DNA from: Arsukibacterium sp.
Lineage (GTDB): Bacteria; Pseudomonadota; Gammaproteobacteria; Enterobacterales; Alteromonadaceae
DNA: 64,000 bases
Direction: 5' to 3'
Assembly (NCBI RefSeq): GCF_018402695.1
Contig: NZ_JAGYIM010000009.1
Location: forward strand, 418,493-482,492
Each line of letters starts with the position of its first letter. Within the stretch, counting starts at the first letter, position 1. Made by a program: the position numbers and the translations under genes. Of this stretch, positions 34,317-42,607 are shown piece by piece. The notes beneath the pieces were generated by a model. That model was not told the origin of the DNA, did not search any database, and saw only the letters and a program-made list of their open reading frames with translations.

Positions 34317-36498
34317 GTCGAACGCATTGCAGTTACAGGTGCTATTACCAAATCAAGACGCACAGGAACACGACAATCCGCTTGGCAAGATTGTCCAACT
34401 GTGGACGCCGACGACCAATTGCGAGCAGAACTTTGCCCTCCTGGTCAAGGTGAGCCAGAAGTTGTGCAAATTGATTTTCCGGGACAAGGTTGACTGGCAA
34501 AGTCATATTTGGGATCTCAGGGGGTTTGAGTCAACCGTCAGCCTAAGAAGCACAACGCAGAAAAGTAATGTGTTGTTTACGCAACGCTCTGGGCTTAAGA
34601 AACGTCATAAACAAAAAAAAGGAGATGAAACGCCTTTTACTGAGCCGTTTTCGTCATTTGCAAAGGCTCTAATCGTAACGGCGCACGCGAACAAGCCAAT
34701 CAGCCACAACGCGCATATGGTCGCAATGCGTGCCTTGCGCTACTTGTACGAAGTGGCAGAGTTGAATGGATGTCGACACGTCATTGATTTAACGCCAGGA
34801 CTATTCGACGAAGCGTTGAAACTTGCCATGGCCCAAGGCGAAGAAGCGACCACGCTCTATACCACGGGAGAGAAGTTAAGTTACATTTCCGACAGAATGC
34901 AGCAGCTTGGTTTGTCGGTGATGCCAATCAACTGGGAAAACCCGATCCCCAGGGATTTTAAGCACGGCGGGCGACTTCAATCCGGCAATGCCCCAGAGCA
35001 TGTTAAACATCGTGCCGAGAAATTACCAAAGTCGGCTGTGTTGGTTTTTATTTCTGCGCTTTGGTTTCACTACGATGAGCTTGAAGAGCGTGATAAAGCG
35101 CTTACTTGTATGGCTGTTATTTTGATGGCTTGTGGTTTTCGGATGGACGAATTTGTCAGTTTAGACTTGAACTGCGTTCCGTCACGTGAGGAGTTTATGG
35201 CGTACGAGCCGGAACTTGATCCTCAATCTGGTCGTTTCTGCCGGATATTGAAAATCAGAGTGCTGGCCAGAAAACGCTATGTATGGGATAGCAAAATCGT
35301 TCCCCCAAGCATGACTGATCTTATCTTCACCGCGATCGATCGCCTTAAGATGTTATCTGAAGAGCATCGAACCGTGTGCCGCACTTTATTGGAACAAGGC
35401 AAATGGACAAAGTTCATGCAGTTTGATGATGAACAGCTGCTTACCTCACGTCAAATCATGGACGTTTTTGGAGCCTCGTCGATCAGCAACACCATCACGA
35501 CATTAAAGCGCTATGGTGTTATGCCTGCCCCCGGCTCAAAACGCAAGAGCACGTTCTTCAGGGTCGCAGATATCCACAAAGGATTTAGTGATGCCTACAA
35601 AGAACGCATTCACGCCATTCTTGACGGGGTCGGCATGGGCAGAATTAAAGTGCCGGTGTGGGATCTCATCACTTTGCGTTTTAAGGATCAGTATACCCCC
35701 AAAGAAATGCTCAATGTTTTTGCTGAGCCTTTAACCGGCACGCAAATCCAGGACTTCTTTAAGGGGCGGGATTACGTGTCCAGGGTGTCAAAAGACGAAG
35801 CACGCATGAAGAACGTATTCGAACGCTATTCGTTTCCTGAGCTTGAGGGGTTTGAAGACGCGCCAGAGGTGCGAACACATCAATTCAGACATCTGCTAAA
35901 TACCATTATGCAGGAGTCGGACATGTTCTCTCAGGAGGATATTGCCAAAAACTTCCTGCGTGCGGGGACGCGTGACAACAAGGCTTACAATCATCGGCTT
36001 CAGCCTGAAGCCGCCAGAAATGTGATGCACAATGTGCAAAAAGCCATATTCCAACCCAGGGCAGATGTGTCAGTTGAACAAGCGGCTACCCTAGCAAGGC
36101 AATTCCCGTTGCTTACACCAGATGAGCTAACACAAGATCTGGAAAGCTTAGGAAGCTCGCATCTGATGGATATTGGCCGCTGCCGGCATGACTATGTACA
36201 GGGGCCCTGCGGACTGCATTATGCTTGCTTACACAACTGCAAGCATTACCGCAGAACGAAAGGTGATCCCAGCGAAATTGCCCGGCTTACTGAGCGCAAA
36301 AAAATTGCGCAGGTGCAAATGGAAAGAGCACTTGAAGATGCTGAGGATGGTTTTACCGGCGCCAACGAGTGGTATCGCCATCATAAAGAGCTAGTGGATG
36401 GTTGCAACACAGCATTGGCCATCGAGAAAGACTCCAGCTATGCCCCGGGGGATATTGTTCAAATTTTCCCCAACGGCCGTGACTCATGTGAGGTGTAG
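34309..36498 (+). CDS. Large tyrosine recombinase 3 (IntB-like)
   Basis: The 729-aa protein carries a catalytic domain in the middle-to-C-terminal part: the box I Arg in LMACGFRMDEFVSLDL, Lys in VLARKRYVW, box II HQFRHLLNTI with both His and Arg, and FLRAGTRDNKAYNH with the likely nucleophile Tyr. An insert of about 200 residues, including a winged-helix-like stretch (QIMDVFGASSISNTITTLKR), separates box I from box II. A C-terminal Cys/His cluster (GRCRHDYVQGPCGLHYACLH) parallels the one in the preceding gene. It is comparable in size and layout to Tn554 TnpB and to SE IntB. It starts inside the end of the 528-aa gene. Confidence 0.8.
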   Translation: MSKSNALQLQVLLPNQDAQEHDNPLGKIVQLWTPTTNCEQNFALLVKVSQKLCKLIFRDKVDWQSHIWDLRGFESTVSLRSTTQKSNVLFTQRSGLKKRHKQKKGDETPFTEPFSSFAKALIVTAHANKPISHNAHMVAMRALRYLYEVAELNGCRHVIDLTPGLFDEALKLAMAQGEEATTLYTTGEKLSYISDRMQQLGLSVMPINWENPIPRDFKHGGRLQSGNAPEHVKHRAEKLPKSAVLVFISALWFHYDELEERDKALTCMAVILMACGFRMDEFVSLDLNCVPSREEFMAYEPELDPQSGRFCRILKIRVLARKRYVWDSKIVPPSMTDLIFTAIDRLKMLSEEHRTVCRTLLEQGKWTKFMQFDDEQLLTSRQIMDVFGASSISNTITTLKRYGVMPAPGSKRKSTFFRVADIHKGFSDAYKERIHAILDGVGMGRIKVPVWDLITLRFKDQYTPKEMLNVFAEPLTGTQIQDFFKGRDYVSRVSKDEARMKNVFERYSFPELEGFEDAPEVRTHQFRHLLNTIMQESDMFSQEDIAKNFLRAGTRDNKAYNHRLQPEAARNVMHNVQKAIFQPRADVSVEQAATLARQFPLLTPDELTQDLESLGSSHLMDIGRCRHDYVQGPCGLHYACLHNCKHYRRTKGDPSEIARLTERKKIAQVQMERALEDAEDGFTGANEWYRHHKELVDGCNTALAIEKDSSYAPGDIVQIFPNGRDSCEV

Positions 36499-36500
36499 TG

Positions 36501-36917
36501 ATGCTCAACAGGTATATCACTAAATCACACGAGCAGCAGATCATCGCCTTACTGGACGAGTGGGCGACAGGACTACTTGGACCAGGATTAACCTGGGATT
36601 ATCTCGTAAAGGCATTTGGGTTTTCCCGTCAGGCGCTCAGTGCAAATTCGGCAATTAAGGATAAGTTTGATGAGGCTAAGAAAGCGCTTAGGGAACGTAA
36701 ACGCACGTTGTCGAAAAAAATATCCGACAAGGAAGAGGTTGAGGTACTCCGAGAGGAAAATGCTGCGTTGAAAAAACGTGTTGAGGAATACGAAAAGCGG
36801 TTTACACGCTGGATGCATAACTGCCACTTAAAAGGTATCAACCCGTTAGAGTTGGATAATCCAATGGGAATTAGCTTTAAAACAGCGATGCGAGGTAGGG
36901 ACAGAAACCCCCAGTAA
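36501..36917 (+). CDS. Small coiled-coil recombination accessory protein (Srap/TnpC-like)
   Basis: The 138-aa protein has an N-terminal helical DNA-binding-like region (WDYLVKAFGFSRQALSANSA), a basic stretch (KKALRERKRTLSKKI) and a coiled coil (EEVEVLREENAALKKRVEEY), followed by a short hydrophilic tail. Its size, coiled coil and position after the large recombinase match TnpC of Tn554 and, from memory, srap of SEs, which aids recombination and biases strand choice. The ATG at 36,501 has GAGGTG five bases upstream; a GTG at 36,498 is an alternative. It is translationally coupled to the IntB-like gene. Confidence 0.7.
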   Translation: MLNRYITKSHEQQIIALLDEWATGLLGPGLTWDYLVKAFGFSRQALSANSAIKDKFDEAKKALRERKRTLSKKISDKEEVEVLREENAALKKRVEEYEKRFTRWMHNCHLKGINPLELDNPMGISFKTAMRGRDRNPQ

Positions 36918-36995
36918 TGGAAGATACCATAAAATATTTGTATATTTAACTTGACTTATGTCGATTATAATCTACATTTAGGGTGAGCAACTGAA

Positions 36996-37009
36996 AATGG
37001 CTAAGTAAG
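36996..37009 (+). repeat. Inverted repeat flanking the tfp-intB-srap block, right copy
   Basis: AATGGCTAAGTAAG is the exact reverse complement of 32,647-32,660. It lies 78 bases after the small coiled-coil gene and 61 bases before the 98-aa gene. Confidence 0.4.
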
Positions 37010-37070
37010 TGCTGAAGTAGGGATATCCATATTCGCCAGGGATGGTCAGGGTTTCATACAGGAGAATTCT

Positions 37071-37367
37071 ATGATAACCATCTCGGCGAATACGTTTTTG
37101 CAGTCAATGCACGAGCATAAATCACAACAGAGGCGTTTACGCAGCTTGCGAGACTACTTGCTTACCTCACTTCAGATCAATCCTCGCAGCCAGAACCTTG
37201 TTGTTGCCATGGGAAATGGCAATGAGAGGAGTAATGCGGATGCACTTCTGAGCTGGCTTTCGGGGACGTCACATCAGGATTCATTTCTGGCAGATTTGCC
37301 AGCGGGAGAAGTTAAGAGTCTATTGCTACGCCATTTGCAGCGGACATTGGATTGTTGGCCGGACTAA
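37071..37367 (+). CDS. Hypothetical 98-aa protein of the element
   Basis: This is a helical, soluble protein. The first half is basic (HEHKSQQRRLRSLRDYLLTS); the second is acidic-to-neutral with DLPAGEVKSLLLRHLQRTLD. I do not recognise a family. The ATG follows CAGGAGAA at good spacing, so translation is likely. It converges with the XRE gene (15-base gap). Being small, helical and next to a regulator, it could be a DNA-binding or inhibitor protein, but nothing proves it. Confidence 0.5.
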   Translation: MITISANTFLQSMHEHKSQQRRLRSLRDYLLTSLQINPRSQNLVVAMGNGNERSNADALLSWLSGTSHQDSFLADLPAGEVKSLLLRHLQRTLDCWPD

Positions 37368-37382
37368 ATCTGTCTTGATTAA

Positions 37383-37607
37383 CTACTTATCAGGAATGTG
37401 TTCGATGATCTGTTCAACGGGAACCTGGAAAAATTTGCAGAGGCGATCAATGGTATCAAGTGTGACATTGCAGCCCGGGGCGTTAATCATTTTAGATAGG
37501 GTCGCACGATGTATCCCAGTTGCATCGGAAATATCGTTAATCGTAACGCGTCTCCCATCATCAAAAGATTTCTTCTCGATTAGTGTCATCAAATGGTACC
37601 TAAACAT
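37383..37607 (-). CDS. XRE-family helix-turn-helix regulator
   Basis: The 74-aa protein is almost entirely a Cro/C1-type helix-turn-helix. VTINDISDATGIHRATLSKMIN provides the two central helices, and VTLDTIDRLCKFFQVPVEQI is the family's C-terminal part. It is divergent from the degenerate integrase gene with a 78-bp gap, so it probably controls that promoter and its own. Small XRE repressors commonly act as switches in mobile elements. Confidence 0.85.
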   Translation of the reverse strand: MFRYHLMTLIEKKSFDDGRRVTINDISDATGIHRATLSKMINAPGCNVTLDTIDRLCKFFQVPVEQIIEHIPDK

Positions 37608-37685
37608 TTGCCCTCCCCGGTTGCCTAGTTTTAATCATAACTGGTTTTTCACAAAAAGAGCACGCGTTCTTTGTGGAGGTGTGAA

Positions 37686-38711
37686 ATGAGAGCGATTGTA
37701 AGTGATACAGAAGGCAATCTGGTACTACGCCTAAAAATCCTGGGGCATCACTTTTCTGAGCAAACGATGTTTACAGACATCTCAAAGAACCGGGCGTTTT
37801 TGCATGCGACGCTTAAAAAAATAAATGACGAAATAAAAACAGGTGTTTTTGACTACGCCCTGCATTTTCCGCACAGCAAAAATACACTTGTTATCAACGC
37901 ATTAAAATCAAAATTTTTATCACCAGGTTGGCGGGGGCTGCCAACGTTTAAACATTTTCTCTTAAATGAATATCACGGTAAGCAAGACGAAGTAGGACAG
38001 ATCCTAATGATCTGCATTATGGGTAGTTTAGGTGACCAACGTGTTGACGAAATCCTGGGTTACAACATCCTCAAACTGAAAGATATGCTCAAGACTATAA
38101 AAGGAATTACAAAACCAAATTACGTCGCAGCGATGGAGTTTGTTTTCAAGATCTTAGATCAAGCTGCGCTAGTCTATGTATTTCCCAGACCATTCAAACT
38201 AGTGCTTAAAGACGATGGTGGGCAATATGCTAGACCATTATGTCACAGAGACATATTGAAAATAGTCGATAACGTACCATCAAAATACCGCGAGGTTTTC
38301 CTGTTGCAATATTATACGGGTCTCTCTTCAAGAGAGCTGGTAGAGCTTGAATGGAAACAATACAGCGTTAAGGATACAACGTTTTTTTTGCCTGGGCGGG
38401 ACGTGTATATCGATCCTTATGCAAGACGTCTTCTCTTTCAACTGCGTAAAAAATCGGGTAACAGCCGCTATGTATTGGGCGCACCTTTTGGCAAAAAGTT
38501 GAAAATAAACCATTGCTGGCTCAGTAAAGAATGCTGGCCAAAAGCTTGCCAGGAGATCGGAAGAGAAGCGCTACCTATTCATGTGCTGAAGCGGGCTTCA
38601 GTCTTTTATCTCTATGAAGCCGGACTAAGTGTCGACCAAATTTGCCAACAAACACAGATCCAGTTTCGGCCTGTTATCCATCAAATTTTATCGCAACATG
38701 TGCTCAATTAG
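37686..38711 (+). CDS. Degenerate phage-integrase-like protein with Arm-binding domain
   Basis: The protein is about 341 aa. The N terminus has an Arm DNA-binding/DUF3596-like motif (LHATLKKINDEIKTGVFDYA followed by LHFPHSK). The middle resembles a SAM-like domain. The C-terminal domain retains an integrase outline but has lost key residues. Box I is YYTGLSSRELVELEW with Ser where Arg is expected, box II is HVLKRASVFYLYEAG with Lys for Arg, and there is no clear nucleophile Tyr in the final VDQICQQTQIQF segment. It is probably non-catalytic, perhaps a DNA-binding regulator. The ATG at 37,686 with GGAGGTG upstream is preferred over the TTG at 37,671. Confidence 0.7.
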   Translation: MRAIVSDTEGNLVLRLKILGHHFSEQTMFTDISKNRAFLHATLKKINDEIKTGVFDYALHFPHSKNTLVINALKSKFLSPGWRGLPTFKHFLLNEYHGKQDEVGQILMICIMGSLGDQRVDEILGYNILKLKDMLKTIKGITKPNYVAAMEFVFKILDQAALVYVFPRPFKLVLKDDGGQYARPLCHRDILKIVDNVPSKYREVFLLQYYTGLSSRELVELEWKQYSVKDTTFFLPGRDVYIDPYARRLLFQLRKKSGNSRYVLGAPFGKKLKINHCWLSKECWPKACQEIGREALPIHVLKRASVFYLYEAGLSVDQICQQTQIQFRPVIHQILSQHVLN

Positions 38712-38713
38712 AT

Positions 38714-39037
38714 ATGTCAAAACGAATAATCAATAGACGGTATGCCGGTATTTTACTAGAGTATTTTCTGGTTAAAGATCCGGAGCTACCTTTCCAATAC
38801 GCCTATGGAATTCGATATTCCGAGCAATATGGAATTCATTATATTCGAACGACTCCGGTGACCAGAATAAACCATAAAAAAAACAAGTTATTCACCCTGA
38901 CGTGTATATATACAGTACAGCATTACAATCCGGATACAGGCTTTAACGAAATGATAGAAGCCTTATTTTCTTACGTTGATATGCCGATATGGGATGATGA
39001 ATTGATTATTGCCACCATGAATCTGACGTCACATTAA
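38714..39037 (+). CDS. Hypothetical 107-aa protein, paralogue of the adjacent pseudogene
   Basis: The protein starts at ATG 38,714, two bases after the stop of the integrase-like gene, so the two are likely one transcript. Key segments are YGIRYSEQYGIHYIRTTPV, LTCIYTVQHYNPDTG and MPIWDDELIIATMN. The composition is strand-rich and Tyr-rich. I do not recognise the family. The same segments reappear in broken form at 39,046-39,326, so this is a duplicated gene family of the element. Conservation across two diverged copies shows that it was under selection. Confidence 0.6.
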   Translation: MSKRIINRRYAGILLEYFLVKDPELPFQYAYGIRYSEQYGIHYIRTTPVTRINHKKNKLFTLTCIYTVQHYNPDTGFNEMIEALFSYVDMPIWDDELIIATMNLTSH

Positions 39038-39045
39038 AAAGAGAC

Positions 39046-39326
39046 ATGGCTGCTCATGCCATAATTTGCGATGGTGTTCGTCAGGCCAGTGAGGATGGCG
39101 CGCACTTTATCAGAACAACGCCGATAGAAAAGGTCGATTAAAGTACAAAACGTATATACGAGGTTAAATAGGCAGACTTTAGACAATGTTTTGCGTATAT
39201 AACATCCATCAGCTTATTGTGAATGAAGCATACAAAGCACAGATCCTACTGGTGTTTGAAAACCGTGTTTTGCCCTTCAATGACGATGAGCTCATATACA
39301 CTATCGTAAGTCTATACTTGCACTAG
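39046..39326 (+). pseudogene. Decayed tandem paralogue of the 107-aa gene
   Basis: Beginning at ATG 39,046 the frame reads DGVRQASEDGAHFIRTTPIE, aligning with YGIRYSEQYGIHYIRTTPV of the upstream gene. It then stops (TAA, and later TAG). From 39,186 another frame reads CVYNIHQLIVNEAYKAQILL and then LPFNDDELI, aligning with the CIYTVQHY ... MPIWDDELI part. Stops plus a frameshift between the halves make it a pseudogene. Only a remote relation is left at amino-acid level, so the duplication is old. Confidence 0.65.
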
Positions 39327-39605
39327 CTCATCAATGTGTGGACCCTTAATTCTCCCTAGAATGTGTATTTTGCTACCGGTTCTCTTCCCACACCATATAG
39401 CGCATTGCCCGACAATAATTAATACCATGGGCCCTACTAAGTTTATATGTTTATGCCATCTGGATTTCTCTATATCGGAGGGAGAAGGAAATTTCTCAGG
39501 ATGAACGTACAACACCGCATCTGCAGAGCGCTTCTTCCAATCATTGACGGTTAAAGTGATCCACAACGAGCCAATAACAATGCGCAAACCGTATTTTGAA
39601 TACAT
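39312..39605 (-). CDS. Hypothetical small membrane protein
   Basis: The 97-aa protein has a short N-terminal hydrophobic stretch (IVIGSLWITLTV) and a stronger membrane segment (VGPMVLIIVGQCAIWCG), with a basic C terminus. It ends within the 3' end of the pseudogene. No family is recognised. It may be real or a chance frame; the start codon is ATG but no strong Shine-Dalgarno is visible. Confidence 0.35.
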   Translation of the reverse strand: MYSKYGLRIVIGSLWITLTVNDWKKRSADAVLYVHPEKFPSPSDIEKSRWHKHINLVGPMVLIIVGQCAIWCGKRTGSKIHILGRIKGPHIDELVQV

Positions 39606-39797
39606 TTAGTAGATTACAACAAGACGAGGAAACATAGTGCTCTTGGCTATTAGCCCTTAGAATTTTGAAATGAAGAACAGTGCTTGGTAAAGTGTCCACT
39701 TTTCTGGTACGGATTAGCGACTTTAAAGTAAATATTTCGATAATAGAAAGCTAATCTTCTTGTTGTCCAACATAAGCCACTTTTTACCCAACAAACT
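39606..39797. other. AT-rich spacer between element backbone and copper cargo
   Basis: No gene, terminator or clear repeat is visible in these 192 bases. The composition is AT-rich like the neighbouring backbone. It separates the uncharacterised element genes from the cusS end and so may contain a module junction. Confidence 0.4.
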
Positions 39798-41207
39798 TCA
39801 TTTTGTATTTTTCATGAATTTTATAGTAAAGCAGGTATGTTTTGCTGAAGACTCAGCATGGATATCACCCCCATTAATCTTCATTATAGACTTAGCAATC
39901 GTTAAGCCAAGTCCAGCGCCTTGTCCGTCTCGTTGACGCGAGAAATCGGTTCTATAAAAACGGTCAAACAAACGACCCAAATGCTCTTTAGGGATCATGT
40001 CACCATGGTTGACTATTGTAATAGAGATAGTGTCAAGAGAATCCTTTATTTCAATTACGATTTCATCATCGTTAGGGGAGTAACGAATCGCGTTAGAAAT
40101 TAAATTGCTTAGTGCTTGGCGCAACATTGTTTTATCACACACGATTTCTAATGGCGGTCCGCTCAGGGTAAGGCGTATATTTTTCTCATCAGCGAGCACC
40201 TCAAAATACTCGATTAAATCCTTTACTACTTGATTGATCGCTACCGTATCTCTTTTAGGCTCAATTAATCCATGCTCGGTTTGCGCAAGCAAGAGCATGT
40301 CACTTATCATTTTGCTCATGCGTTCATATTCTTCGAGATGCGAATACAGTATATCTGTGTAATCGTCATTGGTTCTTTTTCGGCTCAACATCACTTGCGT
40401 TTGTGTTGTTAGATTGGTGATTGGTGTTCGTAATTCATGTGCGATATCAGCGGAGAAAAAAGACAATCGTTCAAACCCATCTTCTAATTTTTGAATCATG
40501 GTGTTAAATGAGTCGACTAAAACGGTGAGTTCAGTTGGCACGCCATGTGTGCTTAATCTGGCATCTAAGTGGTCAGCCGATATTGTTTCAATTTTTCTAC
40601 TCAATTTTCTAAGCGGCGAGTGGCCTCTATGAATAGCGAACCTTGCAGCCAGTATTGTCACAATAGCTGCGAACAGCGTGATTATCCAAAGCGTTGTCTT
40701 AAAGTCTTCCATGTAAGACATGTGGAATTCCATATTTGAAGCAACAATTACGCTATAAGTTTTTACTGTGCCGCTTAGACTAGTATTGGTTGTCAGTTTG
40801 GTTGCGCGAAACAAATGTTGTGTGTCTTCAAATAAAATTAAATTATCAGGTGCGACCACTTTGAACGATGGTGAACTCATAGGGAAAAAACTAAAATCGG
40901 CGCCCTTACTTGAGAAAAGCGTTTCTCCCTTTGCGTTCTCAACATGATAGTAAACACCATGATGACCAGACACTGCTTCAAATAGTGTGTCAGACGGAGG
41001 TGTATTGTTCAAAGCGGCCTCTTTGAGCTTGGCATCAACCGCTAGGTAAACTTCGTTAAGCTCAGAGGCATCTTGCTCAGTAAAATGCTGCTCTATTGAA
41101 TGAATAACAATTGCATGCATCACGGAAAAGCATAATAAAACCGTTATTCCAACTAGACTGGTTGTGCGAAAAGCCAGGGAGTTAGGTATTCTAAACCACT
41201 TACTCAT
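39798..41207 (-). CDS. cusS: Heavy-metal sensor histidine kinase (CusS)
   Basis: The 469-aa inner-membrane kinase has helix 1 at about 15-35 and a periplasmic sensor domain to about 170. Helix 2 is around [20 protein letters not shown], followed by a HAMP region. The phosphoacceptor is the His of [17 protein letters not shown]. The N box is [15 protein letters not shown], and the G box is [16 protein letters not shown]. CusS-type kinases sense periplasmic Cu(I)/Ag(I) and phosphorylate CusR. It overlaps cusR by 8 bases and diverges as a pair from the cus efflux genes. Confidence 0.9.
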   Translation of the reverse strand: MSKWFRIPNSLAFRTTSLVGITVLLCFSVMHAIVIHSIEQHFTEQDASELNEVYLAVDAKLKEAALNNTPPSDTLFEAVSGHHGVYYHVENAKGETLFSSKGADFSFFPMSSPSFKVVAPDNLILFEDTQHLFRATKLTTNTSLSGTVKTYSVIVASNMEFHMSYMEDFKTTLWIITLFAAIVTILAARFAIHRGHSPLRKLSRKIETISADHLDARLSTHGVPTELTVLVDSFNTMIQKLEDGFERLSFFSADIAHELRTPITNLTTQTQVMLSRKRTNDDYTDILYSHLEEYERMSKMISDMLLLAQTEHGLIEPKRDTVAINQVVKDLIEYFEVLADEKNIRLTLSGPPLEIVCDKTMLRQALSNLISNAIRYSPNDDEIVIEIKDSLDTISITIVNHGDMIPKEHLGRLFDRFYRTDFSRQRDGQGAGLGLTIAKSIMKINGGDIHAESSAKHTCFTIKFMKNTK

Positions 41208-41880
41208 TATTAACTGCTGATAATTTATAACCCATCCCCCGAATAGTTTGGATTAATTTTGGTGAAAAATCATCGTCAATTTTCACTCTGAGTCGTCTAA
41301 TCGCGACGTCAATAACGTTGGTATCGCTGTCAAAATTAATATCCCAGACTTGTGAGGCAATAAGTGAACGGGGCAGCACTTCTCCTTGTCGCCTAACCAT
41401 TAGTTCAAGTAACGTAAATTCTTTGGTCGTGAGATTTATAGTTTTACCTGCACGAGTGGCGATGCGAGAGGGAATGTCTAGCGTTAAATCGGCTATTGCA
41501 AGGGTGTTGGTAGGCGCGGTAATGCCACGTCTTAGCAGTGAGCGTACCCGAGCAAGCAATTCAGCAAATGCGAAAGGTTTTACGAGGTAGTCGTCGGCTC
41601 CTAATTCAAGACCTTTAACTCTGTCTTTTACGCTGTCTCTGGCCGTTAGAAATAAAACGGGAGTGGGGTTGTTTGACTCTCGCAGCGAACTCATTATTTT
41701 CCAACCGTCAATATCAGGGAGCATCACATCTAAAATGACGAGTTCGAAGTTACCTGTCATGGCTTTATGGTGTCCGTCCAAGCCGTTTCTCACCAACTCA
41801 ATAACGAAGCCCGCTTCTGACAGACCTTGTTTGATGTAATCGCCCGTTTTGATTTCATCTTCAACTACCAATATTTTCAT
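41200..41880 (-). CDS. cusR: Copper response regulator (CusR)
   Basis: This is a 226-aa OmpR/PhoB-type response regulator. The receiver domain has the phosphoacceptor Asp in [14 protein letters not shown], Thr in VLFLTARDS, and Lys in [18 protein letters not shown]. The C-terminal winged helix includes [15 protein letters not shown] and [14 protein letters not shown]. It should bind the ATGACA-N4-TGTAAT box at 42,010 and activate the divergent efflux genes. The family, length and context are all typical of CusR/CopR. Confidence 0.93.
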   Translation of the reverse strand: MKILVVEDEIKTGDYIKQGLSEAGFVIELVRNGLDGHHKAMTGNFELVILDVMLPDIDGWKIMSSLRESNNPTPVLFLTARDSVKDRVKGLELGADDYLVKPFAFAELLARVRSLLRRGITAPTNTLAIADLTLDIPSRIATRAGKTINLTTKEFTLLELMVRRQGEVLPRSLIASQVWDINFDSDTNVIDVAIRRLRVKIDDDFSPKLIQTIRGMGYKLSAVNNE

Positions 41881-42009
41881 TTAAGCTCCAGTTTAAGAGA
41901 CCAGACTACAGCATCTTATTTTTGTGTACGTCATGGTTTTACTGAGTCTCAGTTATTGCTATACCGCCTAGGGCCACTATAAGGTAAAAATGCATTAAAA
42001 GTTGCCTCA

Positions 42010-42025
42010 ATGACAGAAATGTAAT
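42010..42025. promoter_or_regulatory. CusR/CopR-type box upstream of the cus efflux operon
   Basis: ATGACAGAAATGTAAT is an interrupted palindrome ATGACA-N4-TGTAAT, as in described CopR/CusR boxes (TGACA-N4-TGT.A). A TATTAT/TATAAC -10-like element follows at 42,058-42,066, about 33 bases on. It lies in the 250-bp gap between divergent cusR and the efflux operon. Confidence 0.7.
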
Positions 42026-42130
42026 CTGCACGTAATCGCCCTGTCAGGTTGCATCGGTATTATAACTCTACACTAAGTTCTATAGATGCTGGTTTTGCTT
42101 TTACTGGTACGATTTTAAACTTTTATATCT

Positions 42131-42505
42131 TTGGATAAGCATAAATTGTTAAAACGATTCCTACATACTATCTTCATTATTACGATGCTTGTATCCCAAG
42201 GTGCAGAGGCTTTTGCTCCTGCTAACAGGCAATGCTCGCAAGACAATATGATGATGTCCAATATTATCGAGATAGATACTTACAGTCTTCGCTATAGCAA
42301 TAGCGTAACGGATAGTAGCGACATGAATTGTTGTGCAAAGGACTGCTGTTGCCCTGCCAGTTTATTAACTATTTCTGCTCTTGTTGAAAATGATTTAGCA
42401 CCGTATCCAATTTTTACCGCAACAAAAGCAACTTCTTTCGTCCCAGCATTTACAAGTGTTTTTCTCTCGCGATTTCAGCGCCCTCCAAAGTACCTCATTG
42501 TTTAG
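42131..42505 (+). CDS. Small secreted Cys/Met-rich protein at head of cus operon
   Basis: The 124-aa protein has a signal peptide (around TIFIITMLVSQGAEAFA). A Met run (NMMMSN) and a Cys cluster (NCCAKDCCCPASLL) suggest copper or silver binding in the periplasm. It starts at TTG 42,131; no ATG precedes the signal sequence in frame. I do not know a name for it; similar small genes commonly precede cusCBA-like operons in Alteromonadales. Confidence 0.55.
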   Translation: MDKHKLLKRFLHTIFIITMLVSQGAEAFAPANRQCSQDNMMMSNIIEIDTYSLRYSNSVTDSSDMNCCAKDCCCPASLLTISALVENDLAPYPIFTATKATSFVPAFTSVFLSRFQRPPKYLIV

Positions 42506-42607
42506 CCATTCTCGGTTTTTGCTAATCGCAATAGGCAAACAAGCTTCGGCATAGTTTTGGGTATGTTCGATTAATCATACTACACACATTTTTAAGAGGG
42601 CTTATAT

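Noticed and set aside
39685-39700. GGTAAAGTGTCC resembling part of the junction repeat
   Set aside because: Only about 11 positions match with a gap; too short to call a right-end repeat of the element.
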